Of a stretch of DNA of 64,000 nucleotides, positions 16,834 to 26,414 are shown piece by piece. Made by a program: the position numbers and the translations under genes. The stretch lies in the NCBI RefSeq assembly GCF_018279705.1, contig NZ_CP036498.1, positions 1,753,001 to 1,817,000 of the forward strand, written 5' to 3'. Position 1 is the first letter of the stretch. Each line of letters opens with the position of its first letter. The stretch comes from Tardiphaga alba (GTDB taxonomy: Bacteria > Pseudomonadota > Alphaproteobacteria > Rhizobiales > Xanthobacteraceae). The notes below the pieces were generated by a model that searched no databases, was not told the origin of the DNA, and was given only the letters and a program-made list of their open reading frames with translations.

Positions 16834-18960
16834 TCAGGCGAGCGCGGGGTGGATTTCGGCCTGCGACAAAACGGTCGTCTGCGAGCGGAACCGTTCCACC
16901 AGCGACCGGACGAAGGGGCGAATACCGGCAGACGTCACCAGCACCGGCGCTTCGCCTTCGCGGGCCGCCTGTTCGAAGCTGTTGCGCACGGCGACCATGA
17001 ATTCCGACAGCTTTGACGGCTGCATCGCGAGGCTGCGTTCTTCGCCTTGGCCGATGATCGACTCCGCAAAAGCCTGCTCCCACTGCGCTGACAGCGCGAT
17101 GAGCGGGAGATAGCCGGCATAGGATGTGTTCTGCGCGCAGATCTGGCGGGCCAGTCGTGTGCGGACATGTTCGACGATGGTCGATGGGTTGCGCGAGAAG
17201 GCGAGGGCGTCGGCGATGCCTTCGAGAATGGTGGAGAGGTCGCGCACCGAAATGCGTTCGGTGAGCAGCAGTTGCAGCACGCGCTGGATGCCGGAAACGG
17301 TGATGAGCGCCGGCACGATATCCTTGACGAGCTCGCCCTGTTCCTTCGGCAGATCCTTGAGCAGCTTCTGCACTTCGCCATAGGAGAGCAGATCCGACAT
17401 GTTGCCCTTGAGCAATTCGGTCAGGTGCGTGGACAGCACCGTGGCCGCATCGACCACCGTGTAGCCCTTCAACGAGGCTTCTTCCTTGAGTGCAGCGTCG
17501 ACCCAGGTCGCAGGCAGGCCGAAGGTCGGCTCGGTCGTGTGAATGCCGGGCACGCTGACCTGATTGCCGCCGGGATCCATGACCATGAACTGGTTTGGCC
17601 AGATGCGACCCGTGCCGGCTTCGACTTCCTTGATCTTGATGACGTAGGTGTTGGCTTCGAGCTGGACGTTGTCGAGTATGCGCACCGACGGCATCACAAA
17701 CCCCATCTCGACCGCCAGCGACTTGCGCAATGCCTTGATCTGTTCGGTGAGGCGATCGGTGCCGTCCGGGCCGTTGACCAGCGGCAGCAGCGCGTAGCCC
17801 AGTTCGATCTTGAGGTCGTCGATTTTGAGCGATGCGGAGATCGGCTCTTCCTCGGCAGCAGCGGCTTGCGCTGCCGTGGCCGCGGGGCCACCCGGACCGG
17901 CCGCAGCTTGCTGGGCCGCAACGGTCTTCTGCGCCTTGTTGCGCTTGCTGGCAGTGTAGGCGAGCCAGCCGGCGCCGCCGCCGAGGGTGATGAATGGCAG
18001 CATCGGAATGCCCGGCAGCAGCGCCAGCGTGAACATCACGCCCGCCGACATGGCAAGCGCCTGCGGATAGCCGGAGAACTGCTTGAGCAGCGTCTTGTCG
18101 GCAGCGCCGGTGATACCCGCTTTGGAGACCAGCAGGCCGGCGGCGGTGGAGACGATCAACGCCGGCACCTGGGTGACGAGACCGTCGCCGACGGTGAGCA
18201 ACGTATAGGTGCGGCCGGCTTCAGAAAACGGCATGCCCTGTTGGGCCACGCCGATGATGATGCCGCCGACGACGTTGATGGCGGTGATGAGCAGACCGGC
18301 GATCGCGTCGCCGCGGACGAACTTCGAGGCACCGTCCATGGCGCCGAAGAAGCCGCTTTCGTCTTCCAGATCCTTGCGGCGTGCCTTTGCTGTGGCTTCG
18401 TCGATCAGGCCTGCAGAGAGATCGGCGTCGATCGCCATCTGCTTGCCGGGCATGGCGTCCAGCTGGAATCGCGCCGCGACTTCGGCGATACGCCCCGAAC
18501 CCTTGGTGATGACGATGAAGTTGACGATCAGCAGGATCGCGAACACGACAACGCCGATGACGAAATTGCCGCCCATGACGAAATGGCCGAACGCCTCGAT
18601 GACGTGGCCGGCTGCCGCAGTGCCTTCATGACCGTGCGACAGGATCAGGCGGGTCGAGGCGAGGTTCAGTGACAGCCGCAGCATGGTCGAGATCAGCAGG
18701 ACGGTCGGGAACGACGAGAATTCCAGCGGCGTCTGCGTGAACAGCGCCGTCATCAGGATCAGCACCGACATGATGATCGAGATCGCCAGGAATATGTCCA
18801 GCATGAAGGCCGGCAACGGCATGATCAGGACGATCAGGATGACCAGGACGCCGAGCGCGAGCGCAATGTCGCCGCGCAAGATCGTGCGCTTGATCTTTTC
18901 GAGATCGAAGCCGCCGCCGCTCGGGCCGCCGATGCCTTGACCCGCCACCAAATCCGTCAT
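16834..18960 (-). CDS. flhA: Flagellar export gate protein FlhA
   Basis: Largest membrane component of the flagellar type III export gate. The 708-residue protein has eight or so membrane helices in its first half (from DIALALGVLVILIVLIMPLP), the conserved FHIPEP-type loop FSSFPTVLLISTMLRLSLNLAST, and a large cytoplasmic domain from about 330 that docks export chaperones (PSVRILDN near residue 425). The start at MTDLVAGQGIGG gives the standard N-terminus; an in-frame start at 19107 adds 49 unconserved residues. A candidate CtrA box lies upstream. It is not adjacent to flhB or other gate genes here. Confidence 0.95.
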   Translation of the reverse strand: MTDLVAGQGIGGPSGGGFDLEKIKRTILRGDIALALGVLVILIVLIMPLPAFMLDIFLAISIIMSVLILMTALFTQTPLEFSSFPTVLLISTMLRLSLNLASTRLILSHGHEGTAAAGHVIEAFGHFVMGGNFVIGVVVFAILLIVNFIVITKGSGRIAEVAARFQLDAMPGKQMAIDADLSAGLIDEATAKARRKDLEDESGFFGAMDGASKFVRGDAIAGLLITAINVVGGIIIGVAQQGMPFSEAGRTYTLLTVGDGLVTQVPALIVSTAAGLLVSKAGITGAADKTLLKQFSGYPQALAMSAGVMFTLALLPGIPMLPFITLGGGAGWLAYTASKRNKAQKTVAAQQAAAGPGGPAATAAQAAAAEEEPISASLKIDDLKIELGYALLPLVNGPDGTDRLTEQIKALRKSLAVEMGFVMPSVRILDNVQLEANTYVIKIKEVEAGTGRIWPNQFMVMDPGGNQVSVPGIHTTEPTFGLPATWVDAALKEEASLKGYTVVDAATVLSTHLTELLKGNMSDLLSYGEVQKLLKDLPKEQGELVKDIVPALITVSGIQRVLQLLLTERISVRDLSTILEGIADALAFSRNPSTIVEHVRTRLARQICAQNTSYAGYLPLIALSAQWEQAFAESIIGQGEERSLAMQPSKLSEFMVAVRNSFEQAAREGEAPVLVTSAGIRPFVRSLVERFRSQTTVLSQAEIHPALA

Positions 18961-19307
18961 CGTCACTGCTTCCCCGCGCGCATGTCGATCATGCGCACCA
19001 AACGTATGCTTGGCAGCCGGAGGGCCGCCGATCCGCAAGTGAGGCACCGCACTGGCATCCACGGGCATTCCCCCGATCGGCTGACGAGACACGATTTCAC
19101 TGGGCAATTTTTGCCGTGTGTATGGTTAGCAAAGGGTTAATTTCGGTTAACCGGAGGGGCGGAAGGGCGGTGTGACGCAGGTTTCTTGCACTTTGCGGCC
19201 CCACGAAGCGAAGCTTCGCTAGAGCGGGAGAATGGCATCGCGGCCGGAGCGACTTGCACAGGTGAGGCCGGGCCGGAGAAATTCTTCCTCCGCTCCACCA
19301 CTTTCGC
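18961..19307. other. Gene-free region between flhA and an MFS gene
   Basis: A 347-base divergent intergenic region. It holds the candidate CtrA box at 19126-19140 (with another TTAA at 19147) and a perfect 14-bp palindrome AGCGAAGCTTCGCT at 19207-19220. No convincing gene or sigma promoter is visible. Confidence 0.4.
19126..19140. promoter_or_regulatory. Candidate CtrA box ahead of flhA
   Basis: Plus strand TTAG-N7-TTAA; on the minus strand TTAA-N7-CTAAC, one mismatch from the CtrA consensus TTAA-N7-TTAAC and continuing as CTAACCAT, close to the half-site TTAACCAT. It is 166 bases ahead of the flhA start. flhA is a CtrA target in some relatives, which makes the site plausible. Confidence 0.4.
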
Positions 19308-20615
19308 ATGCCTAATCCTTCAGCAGGATCGCTTGACCCGAAAGGAACTCCCCTTCAGGTTGCTTCCGTGAATTCAGAAACGGCCATCCCGGAAACGTCC
19401 GCCTTCCAGCCCGACTCGCCTCAGGCATGGACCCGCCTTACCCTGGCCCTCGTGGTCGGTTCGCTCGGCTCCGTCGGCATGTGGTCCGTCGTGGTGGTCT
19501 TGCCGGCCGTGCAGGCCGATTTCGCCGCCACGCGCGGCGCGGCGTCGCTAGCGTTTACCTTCACCATGGCCGGTTTCGGCATCGGCGGCGTCGTTGTCGG
19601 CCGGCTGACGGATCGGTTCGGGATCGTCGCGAGCATCGCGCTGGCCACCGCACTGATGGCTGTCGGCTATGTGCTGTCCGCCTTCACCACAGCGCTCTGG
19701 CAATTTGTCCTGCTGCATCTTCTGATCGGCGCGGGTTCGTCGGCCACGTTCGCACCCTTGATGGCGGAAGCCTCGCACTGGTTCGAGCGCAAGCGCGGCA
19801 TTGCCGTCGCTCTGGCCGCGACCGGCAGCTATATCGGCGGCACGTTCTGGCCGCCTTTGGTGAGCTGGGGCATGCTCACATTCGGCTGGCGCCCCACGCA
19901 GATCGGCATCGCCGTCGTGACGACCGCTCTCACGCTGGTGACGCTTGCGGTGCTGCGCGCGAAAATGGGCGCGAACGAACGCCGCAGCCATGCCAATGCG
20001 CCGCCGCCGAAAGTCGATCTGCAGCTCAGCCACAATGCGTTGACGGCGATCCTGTTCATTGCCGGCATTGGCTGCTGTGTCGCCATGGCGATGCCGCAGG
20101 TGCATATCGTCGCTTATTGCACCGATCTCGGTTATGGCGCGGCGCGTGGCGCCGAGATGCTGTCGGTGATGCTGGCACTCGGCATCATCAGCCGCGTCGG
20201 CTCGGGCTTTCTTGCCGATCGCATTGGCGGGCTGCGGACGCTTCTGGTTGGCGCGATTGCCCAGGGCGTGGCCCTGGTGTTCTACCTGTTCTTCGACGGG
20301 CTGGCCTCGCTCTACATCATCTCGGGGATGTTCGGTCTGTTCCAGGGCGGCATCGTGCCCGCCTATGCGATCATCGTCCGTGAGGCGATGCCGGCATCGC
20401 AGGCGGCCACGCGCGTCGGCATCGTCATTCTCGGCACCATTGTCGGCATGTCGCTGGGCGGTTGGCTGTCCGGCGTGATCTTCGACGCGACAGGCTCCTA
20501 TCGCGCGGCCTTCATCAATGGCATCGGTTTTAACCTGTTCAACGTCACCATTGTCACGTGGCTGCTGCTGCGTGCCCGGAAACGTCTGGCGGTGATGCGG
20601 AGTGCGCCGGCATAA
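19308..20615 (+). CDS. MFS transporter, monocarboxylate-type
   Basis: Major facilitator of 435 residues with twelve predicted helices in two halves, a loop between helices 2 and 3 with the MFS signature (GRLTDRFG near residue 102) and a matching repeat (GFLADRIGGLRTLL) in the second half. The nearest recognisable kind is the oxalate/monocarboxylate permease group; the substrate cannot be read from sequence. A GTG at 19368 is an alternative start because the first 20 residues are not hydrophobic or conserved-looking. It converges on the nitronate monooxygenase gene. Confidence 0.8.
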   Translation: MPNPSAGSLDPKGTPLQVASVNSETAIPETSAFQPDSPQAWTRLTLALVVGSLGSVGMWSVVVVLPAVQADFAATRGAASLAFTFTMAGFGIGGVVVGRLTDRFGIVASIALATALMAVGYVLSAFTTALWQFVLLHLLIGAGSSATFAPLMAEASHWFERKRGIAVALAATGSYIGGTFWPPLVSWGMLTFGWRPTQIGIAVVTTALTLVTLAVLRAKMGANERRSHANAPPPKVDLQLSHNALTAILFIAGIGCCVAMAMPQVHIVAYCTDLGYGAARGAEMLSVMLALGIISRVGSGFLADRIGGLRTLLVGAIAQGVALVFYLFFDGLASLYIISGMFGLFQGGIVPAYAIIVREAMPASQAATRVGIVILGTIVGMSLGGWLSGVIFDATGSYRAAFINGIGFNLFNVTIVTWLLLRARKRLAVMRSAPA

Positions 20616-20645
20616 CGGCTGACACAGATGAGTTCCGTCCTCACG

Positions 20646-21575
20646 TCACCGGTTACGCGCACGGTCGTATTCATCGCGGATCGTTTCAGTTAGTTCTCGC
20701 ACGGTCGGAACGCTCGTGACGCCCGACACGCTGTGGCCCGCCGACCAAATGTCGCGCCAACGCTTGGGACCTTCGGCGCCGCTTCCGTAGAGCTGGGCTG
20801 CACGCTCTTCCGTGAGATTCGTTGGCAGATTTTCGGGATCGAGTCCGGCTGCGATCACTGACGGGCGTAGCGTGTTCGACAGCAGCCCGGTGAAGGCGTT
20901 GCTCAGCATGACATCGTCCAGCGAACTGTTCACGAGCATAGCCTTGTGGCCTTCCAATGCCATGCTCTCCTGCGTCGCAATGAACTTGGTGCCCATATAG
21001 GCGAGGTCGCAGCCGAGCGCTTCGGTGGCCCAGAGCGCCTGGCCATCCGAAATACCGCCGGCCATAACGAGCGGGCCATCAAAAAAGGCGCGGACGGCGC
21101 GGGCGAAGGCGAAGCCATTGGCCCAGCCGGTCTGCCCGCCGGCACCGGCGGTTAGCAGGATCAGTCCGTCCGCACCGGCTTCCAGTGCCTTCTGTGCGTG
21201 CTTGATGGATGCGACATCGGCAAAGACCAGGCAGCCGATATCATGCAGCGGCTCGATCACCGGCTTGGGCGAGCCGACGCTGGTGATGACGATCTCCGGA
21301 CGGAATTTGAGGAGGCATTTCAATTCCCCCATCAGCGCATCGCGGCGCATGATGAGATTTGGACAATAGGGCGCATCGTCCGGGCCGAGCGCGCTTGTGA
21401 TCTTGACGAGCCAGGAGTCCAGCTCTTCGATCGTCCGGCAATTCGCAGTGGGAAACGATCCGATGACCCCGCTTTTGCCCGCCGCAATCACGAGATCCGG
21501 TCCGGAGACCCGGAACATGGGCGCGGCGATCAACGGCAATGTCATGCGACGGCGAAGTGAAGATGGAAACGTCAT
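20646..21575 (-). CDS. Nitronate monooxygenase family FMN enzyme
   Basis: TIM-barrel flavoprotein of the 2-nitropropane dioxygenase / enoyl-reductase-II type. Seen: LPLIAAPMFRVSGPDLVIAA at the N-terminus, LILLTAGAGGQTGW in the middle (FMN phosphate and active-site region; the usual catalytic His is in an AGGHxG motif, here AGAGGQTG, so His is replaced) and VMAGGISDGQALWAT. The 309-residue length fits. Third in a row with a TctC-type binding protein and a CoA transferase, which suggests a catabolic role for an imported acid, but the substrate is unknown. The altered motif makes true nitronate oxidation uncertain. Confidence 0.75.
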   Translation of the reverse strand: MTFPSSLRRRMTLPLIAAPMFRVSGPDLVIAAGKSGVIGSFPTANCRTIEELDSWLVKITSALGPDDAPYCPNLIMRRDALMGELKCLLKFRPEIVITSVGSPKPVIEPLHDIGCLVFADVASIKHAQKALEAGADGLILLTAGAGGQTGWANGFAFARAVRAFFDGPLVMAGGISDGQALWATEALGCDLAYMGTKFIATQESMALEGHKAMLVNSSLDDVMLSNAFTGLLSNTLRPSVIAAGLDPENLPTNLTEERAAQLYGSGAEGPKRWRDIWSAGHSVSGVTSVPTVRELTETIRDEYDRARNR

Positions 21576-21636
21576 GATGCAACATTCACGGTTGAAGCGG
21601 AGGGAAGCAGGGTCATCAGATGTATGTGCGTTCAGG

Positions 21637-22596
21637 CTATTTGAGCGGGATGCCCGACTCTTTCACGAGGGTGCGGTGAGCGTCGAGCTGCGTTTCGATC
21701 GTCTTGCGAAGCCCGTCAGGTCCGGCCGGGGTCAGCGTAAAACCCTGCTTTTCGATTTTCTCACGCACGTCCGGCAAATTGGCGGCGGCGACGAAGGCCT
21801 TGCTCAGCTTCTCCTGGATGTCCGCCGGCATGCCGGCAGGGCCGACAATGCCTGCCCATGATGAGATGCCGAGATTTTCCGTGCCGACTTCGCGCAGCAC
21901 CGGAACGTCGGGTGCCAGGCTGCTGCGCTCCGGCAACAGCGTCACCAGGTTGCGCAACTTGCCTTCCTGCACATAGGGAAGGGCGGCGCTCGAGCCGATC
22001 ATCGCATCGATGCGCTCCGAGATCAGGTCGGTGGTCGCGGCCGGCTCTCCCTTGTAGGGGATGTGGGCCAGCTTGATGTTGAACATGCGCTGAAGCTGCG
22101 CGAAAGCCAGCACACCCGTATTGTTTCCCGTGCCGTAGTTCAGAACGCCGGGCTTGGCCTTCGCATAGTCGACGAACTCCTTGAACGTCTTGACCGGGAC
22201 CTTGGTGTTGACGAACAGGTAGAAGGCATAACGGCCGACCTCGGCGATCGGTGTGAAATCCTTGACGACGTCATAGGGCGGATTGACGCTCATGGCCGGA
22301 AGGCCGGAAAAATTGCCTGACGACACGAAGCCGAACGTGTAGCCATCAGGCGCCGCTTTCGCGAGATATTGCGCGCCGATCTGGCCTTCGGCACCCGGCC
22401 GGTTATCGACGATGATCGGCTTGTCCAAGCTCTCCGACACTTTCTGCGCCAGCAGCCGAGCAATGCTGTCCGTGATACCGCCCGCCTGGAAGGTGACGAC
22501 CATGGTCATTGGCCGGGTGGGGAATTGTGCGTGAACCTGAGTGGTCGAAACAAGGCAGCAGGCAAGGCTCGCAAGAAGATAGCGTCCGAATTTCAT
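21637..22596 (-). CDS. Tripartite tricarboxylate transporter-type binding protein (Bug/TctC)
   Basis: Periplasmic solute-binding protein of 319 residues with a signal peptide (cleavage near VHA-QFPTRPM). Conserved Bug features: RPMTMVVTFQAGGITDSIAR, VDNRPGAEGQIGAQYLAK and GIVGPAGMPADIQEKL. AAGGA-type Shine-Dalgarno precedes the start. No TctA/TctB membrane genes are nearby, so it is an orphan receptor as is common in this group. Probably co-transcribed with the flanking CoA transferase and monooxygenase genes. Confidence 0.88.
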   Translation of the reverse strand: MKFGRYLLASLACCLVSTTQVHAQFPTRPMTMVVTFQAGGITDSIARLLAQKVSESLDKPIIVDNRPGAEGQIGAQYLAKAAPDGYTFGFVSSGNFSGLPAMSVNPPYDVVKDFTPIAEVGRYAFYLFVNTKVPVKTFKEFVDYAKAKPGVLNYGTGNNTGVLAFAQLQRMFNIKLAHIPYKGEPAATTDLISERIDAMIGSSAALPYVQEGKLRNLVTLLPERSSLAPDVPVLREVGTENLGISSWAGIVGPAGMPADIQEKLSKAFVAAANLPDVREKIEKQGFTLTPAGPDGLRKTIETQLDAHRTLVKESGIPLK

Positions 22597-22665
22597 GGTC
22601 GTTGTCCTTGGGGTTGTTTCATCTTGATGTGATGTTCTTGTCGTTGTGCGTCGATCCGGCGCTCC

Positions 22666-23856
22666 CTAAGGAGACCGCGCATCCGCAGCGATCGCATGGC
22701 ACGCGACGAGCGCTGCGATGGCCTCATCGGTGATGCCCCAATCCTTGAGCGCTTCGTGCGTATGCTGGCCGATATGTGGTGCGTCCGAAAGCGATTCATC
22801 ATGCGTGGCGCCAGGCGCTTTGGGAAAGGGCAGGGGCTTGTCGATGCCGTTCTGGTCGCCCCAGTAATAGGCATCGGCAGCTTGTGTCTGCTCATGGGCA
22901 AGCAGGCTGGCATAGGTGTTGATCGGCGCATGCAGGATGTCGGCCTTTGTCAGAATGGCCGAGAGCTCCGCCGTGCTGCGTTGTTTGAAGTCTTCGCGCA
23001 GGATGGAGAGCAATTCATCCGCATGCTCCAGTCGCAGCGCGACGGTGTCGAATTTTCCGGACGCCATCATGTCCGCTCGGCCCAGCGCTTCGCACATTCT
23101 GGCAAACGCATCGTCGCGCCTCACCGACAGGCTGATCTGGCCGTCCGCGGTGGAAAATCCACCTTGCGGAACGAACCACAGATTTTGGCCGACCTGCATC
23201 GCGTCTTCCACGATCTTTCCTGCCTGGAACGCCATGGCGGATCCGAGCATGGTGCATTCCAGATGACGTCCGCTTCCGCCCGACGTGTTCCGCGCCATCA
23301 CGGCGGTCAGGATATTCTGGAATCCGTAAAGGCCTGTGATGACATCGATGACGACATGGTCGATGCGTTGCGGCACGCCGCTCGTATCGCGGTTCATGTT
23401 CATGATGCCCGCAAATCCCTGCAGCACCACGTCGGTCGCAGGGGCGTTCATCATCGGGCCCGTGCTGCCGAACCCGTTGACCGACAGGTAGATGATGCCC
23501 GGATTGGTTTTGGCAATCGTGTCATAGCCGAAGCCGAGCTTGTTCATCACGCCGGGGCGAAAAGCCTCGATGATGATGTCAGCTTGATTTGCCATGCTCA
23601 GCACCGCCTCCCGTGCTGCGGCATTTTTCGTATCGATCGCCACGGATCGCTTGCCGCGATTGTAGGTGATGAAGAACGGGCTGAGATCGCCGACGCGAGT
23701 CCCGAGGGTTCTGCACCAGTCTCCCTCCAGGGACTCGATTTTCACAACAGAGGCACCGTTCTGCGCGCACAGCAATGCGGCATGCGGTCCCGCCACGCCC
23801 ATCGAGAAATCAAGAACTTTGAGATTCCGCAGGACCTGCGTGTCCGGGGATTGCAT
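22666..23856 (-). CDS. Class III (CaiB/BaiF) CoA transferase
   Basis: Transfers CoA between carboxylic acids. The 396-residue protein shows the family opening LRNLKVLDFSMGVAGPHAALLCAQNGA, then VVKIESLEGDWCRTLG, RGKRSVAIDTKNAAAREAV and a catalytic-region Asp in GFGSTGPMMNAPATDVVLQG. ATG at 23856 follows GGAGACG. First gene of the minus-strand group divergent from the LysR gene, which likely controls it. Acceptor and donor acids unknown; the neighbouring binding protein may import the acid. Confidence 0.88.
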   Translation of the reverse strand: MQSPDTQVLRNLKVLDFSMGVAGPHAALLCAQNGASVVKIESLEGDWCRTLGTRVGDLSPFFITYNRGKRSVAIDTKNAAAREAVLSMANQADIIIEAFRPGVMNKLGFGYDTIAKTNPGIIYLSVNGFGSTGPMMNAPATDVVLQGFAGIMNMNRDTSGVPQRIDHVVIDVITGLYGFQNILTAVMARNTSGGSGRHLECTMLGSAMAFQAGKIVEDAMQVGQNLWFVPQGGFSTADGQISLSVRRDDAFARMCEALGRADMMASGKFDTVALRLEHADELLSILREDFKQRSTAELSAILTKADILHAPINTYASLLAHEQTQAADAYYWGDQNGIDKPLPFPKAPGATHDESLSDAPHIGQHTHEALKDWGITDEAIAALVACHAIAADARSP

Positions 23857-23915
23857 CACGACGTCTCCAACAAAGATCGCGGATGTTTATCTGCGCTTTC
23901 GCTTGTTACAATCGG

Positions 23916-23931
23916 GATTATCGAGACAATC
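23916..23931. promoter_or_regulatory. Possible LysR binding site
   Basis: GATT-N8-AATC dyad in the 93-base divergent region between the CoA transferase and LysR genes. LysR proteins bind imperfect dyads (T-N11-A class) at such positions, and this one contains ATT-N8-AAT. Weak evidence. Confidence 0.3.
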
Positions 23932-23949
23932 GTTCGGGATATCGCAACA

Positions 23950-24837
23950 ATGAATATTCGGCAGATCGAGACATTTCTTGCGGTTGCGCAGAGTGGCAGC
24001 TTTCGGCGCGCGGCCGAGCAGTTGCATCGTTCCCCGTCGGTGGTGAGCACACATGTGCAGCAGCTCGAGGATGAGATCGGCTTGATGTTGCTAGAACGGA
24101 CGACGCGCCAGGTCAGTCTGACCTCGGCCGGTGAGAAGCTGCTGATGCGCAGCAAGGGTATTCTCACCGACCTGCGTTCTGTCGTGCAGGATTTGAGGGA
24201 GGATTCGACGGCGCAGCATGGCCATGTCTCGATCGGCTGCGCGCCGTCGCTCTGCGCCCACCGGCTGCCGAAGATCCTGGCAGCCTATCAGAAAAATTTT
24301 CCGAAGGTGGCGTTGCAGCTGCACGAGTCGTTTGCCAAGCGGATGTATTCCGACCTGTCCGAACGCCTGACGGACTTTGCGATCGGACCTCGCCTCAAGG
24401 GACTGTCCGGCTTCGACCTTCGGCCTGTCATGAAGGATATGATGGTGGCCGTGCTTCCCAACACCGCCCCATGGTCTGGCCGCAAGAAAGTGAGGCTCGC
24501 CGAAGTGGCCGATCTGCCGCAACTGGCGATGGGACCGGCTTCGGCGACGGCGGCCATGATCGAGAGTGCCTTCCAGGCCAGGAAGTTGACATTCGTCCCT
24601 CTCTTCCAGGTCCTACAACAGCAAACGCTTCTCAGTCTCGTCGAACACGGAATGGGGATGGCATTGGTCCCGCGGACATGCGTTCCGCGGCGGCCGGGCA
24701 ATTATGTCGTTGCCGACCTCACCGAACCGATGATGGTGCGCCAGCTCTATCTAATCACCCTGAAGGGAAGGCGGCTCTCTTCAGCGGCCGAAACATGTGC
24801 CGACATGATCGTCAAAGGACTGGCGCGAAACGGCTGA
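23950..24837 (+). CDS. LysR-family transcriptional regulator
   Basis: N-terminal winged helix-turn-helix (about 1-60, MNIRQIETFLAVAQSGSFRRAAEQL then SVVSTHVQQLEDEIG) and a periplasmic-binding-like effector domain (about 90-290). The 295-residue length is normal. It is divergent from the CoA transferase operon, the classical arrangement for a LysR activator of that operon; the inducer is probably the substrate or an intermediate. A much longer open frame upstream on the same strand is antisense to the CoA transferase gene and is not part of it. Confidence 0.9.
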   Translation: MNIRQIETFLAVAQSGSFRRAAEQLHRSPSVVSTHVQQLEDEIGLMLLERTTRQVSLTSAGEKLLMRSKGILTDLRSVVQDLREDSTAQHGHVSIGCAPSLCAHRLPKILAAYQKNFPKVALQLHESFAKRMYSDLSERLTDFAIGPRLKGLSGFDLRPVMKDMMVAVLPNTAPWSGRKKVRLAEVADLPQLAMGPASATAAMIESAFQARKLTFVPLFQVLQQQTLLSLVEHGMGMALVPRTCVPRRPGNYVVADLTEPMMVRQLYLITLKGRRLSSAAETCADMIVKGLARNG

Positions 24838-24847
24838 GGCTTGAAAG

Positions 24848-25771
24848 TTACAGCCAGGCCTCATCGCTGGTGAATTCGATGTTGAGCCAATGGCTCGGCG
24901 GCACCGCTCCGAGCCGCTCCGCAATCTCCCGCCGGATGCCGTCGAAGTAATCGACCTCGCGCGGCCCGAGATCGTCCGGCGCGAGGAAGGTGATATCGAC
25001 GAACCGCGCGCGGCCCATCTTGGCGACATAGGTGGAGAAATTCTCGAAGCCGTGTCGCTTCTGGATGTCGCGGGCGATCTCGCGCACCTCTTCGTCGAGA
25101 TCGACCGGCGCCACCTGAATGATATCCTTCACCGATCGCCAGCATGCGCGCAGTGGCAATGGCAGGAGCAGCAAGCTCAGCGTCGCCAGGACTGCAGGAT
25201 CGAGATAGGGCACAAGATGATCGTAACTCGTTCCGTGCATCCGTGCGGCCACCCAGAAGCTGATGCCAAGTGCAACGCTGACAAGACCGGAAGCAAACCA
25301 GTTGCGAGCGTCCATGAGCAACAGCTCGGAGTCCAGACGCTTTGCCCGCGTTCCGATCACGTAGGCCATCACCAGCGCGAGCAATCCCGCGATGATGCCG
25401 TAAGCCGCGCCTGGCCCGAACGAGACCGAACGGCCGACGCTGAACAAGTCGTTCAGCGCGCCGAGCAGCGCATAACCGCAGGACAGTGCGAGCACGAGAC
25501 TGTTGAGCAGGACGAGCATCGGCTCGAATTGCCAGAAGCCGAACTGGAAGTATCGTGTCGATCCACGCGCCAGCAACAATGAGACGCCGACCGACAGTCC
25601 GGTCATTGCCGCATCGATCACCGAGTAAATGCCGTCGAACACGATCGAGCTGGAATTGATCGCCAGCCCCACGGCGATGCCGACCGCGGCGTCGAATGCC
25701 GTGACGATGATGGAGTAGACGAGCGTCTTGCGCTCACTCCGATTGTCTAAGTCGTGCTGCGAACTGGTCAT
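24848..25771 (-). CDS. Cation diffusion facilitator family transporter
   Basis: Membrane protein of 307 residues with about six helices (from TLVYSIIVTAFDAAVGIAVG) and a C-terminal cytoplasmic domain. The CDF-like segment SSSIVFDGIYSVIDAAMTG holds the Asp that binds metal in helix 2, and a matching Asp occurs in LLLMDARNWFASGLVSVALG (helix 5). These fit the metal site of CDF exporters, though the exact four-residue site differs from the Zn-type HxxxD signature, so the metal is uncertain. Start at MTSSQHDLDN; upstream in-frame codons are not conserved-looking. Confidence 0.75.
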   Translation of the reverse strand: MTSSQHDLDNRSERKTLVYSIIVTAFDAAVGIAVGLAINSSSIVFDGIYSVIDAAMTGLSVGVSLLLARGSTRYFQFGFWQFEPMLVLLNSLVLALSCGYALLGALNDLFSVGRSVSFGPGAAYGIIAGLLALVMAYVIGTRAKRLDSELLLMDARNWFASGLVSVALGISFWVAARMHGTSYDHLVPYLDPAVLATLSLLLLPLPLRACWRSVKDIIQVAPVDLDEEVREIARDIQKRHGFENFSTYVAKMGRARFVDITFLAPDDLGPREVDYFDGIRREIAERLGAVPPSHWLNIEFTSDEAWL

Positions 25772-25826
25772 GGTTTTTACGCAAGAAATTCGAGAAAAAG
25801 GAACGAGGCTGAGGCGATGCGGTCGC

Positions 25827-26291
25827 TTAGGGAATGAGGTCCTGCACCGGCGGCATCGATGGCAGGCCATCGGGAGGGACATATTCGTAAGCCCGTTTGA
25901 CCGGTCCGGTGCCGAACATACATTCCATCACGGGTTCGGCGATGGCCGTCATCGTGGTTTCGATCAGTGGCCACTTTTCCCGATCGAGCCAATTCCGGTT
26001 CAGCGTCGGCACGCCGCGCTCGGTCATCCCGTACAAGGCGGCGTTCAGGATTTCGAAATCGGGGATCTCGTCGAACATCGCATTACGGACGCAATCGCAG
26101 ACGCCTTCAGGATGCACGTAGCGCGGCGCCATGAAGGGCGCGCAGAGGCGGATGAACTCGCCGCGCGGGTCGGGCATCAGCGACAGGCGTCGAACATCTG
26201 CGGTCACCGGAGATGCGAGCGCGCAAACCGCGGCGCAACACGCCGCGGTGGCGGCTAAAAATCTGCAAAATGAGGCGTAGGACGACGTCAC
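25827..26291 (-). CDS. Secreted hypothetical protein
   Basis: A 154-residue protein with a signal peptide (hydrophobic residues 9-27, likely cut after ALASPVTA). The mature part has four cysteines (LCAPFM, GVCDCVRNAM, ECMFGTG) that could form disulfides. I recognise no domain. The start is a GTG without a strong Shine-Dalgarno sequence, so it may be a few codons off. It lies between a CDF transporter and a TetR gene, both on the same strand, with no obvious functional link. Confidence 0.55.
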   Translation of the reverse strand: MTSSYASFCRFLAATAACCAAVCALASPVTADVRRLSLMPDPRGEFIRLCAPFMAPRYVHPEGVCDCVRNAMFDEIPDFEILNAALYGMTERGVPTLNRNWLDREKWPLIETTMTAIAEPVMECMFGTGPVKRAYEYVPPDGLPSMPPVQDLIP

Positions 26292-26414
26292 AGGAGCCCG
26301 GACAATGGAAATACCGGTGAACCTAACATGTTTCCATGTCAGCCAGAATGTGGTGTTTCACGCTCTCACGCACCTTCGTGTGAAGGGCGTTCCGCGTCGA
26401 TTCGATCGTATGGA

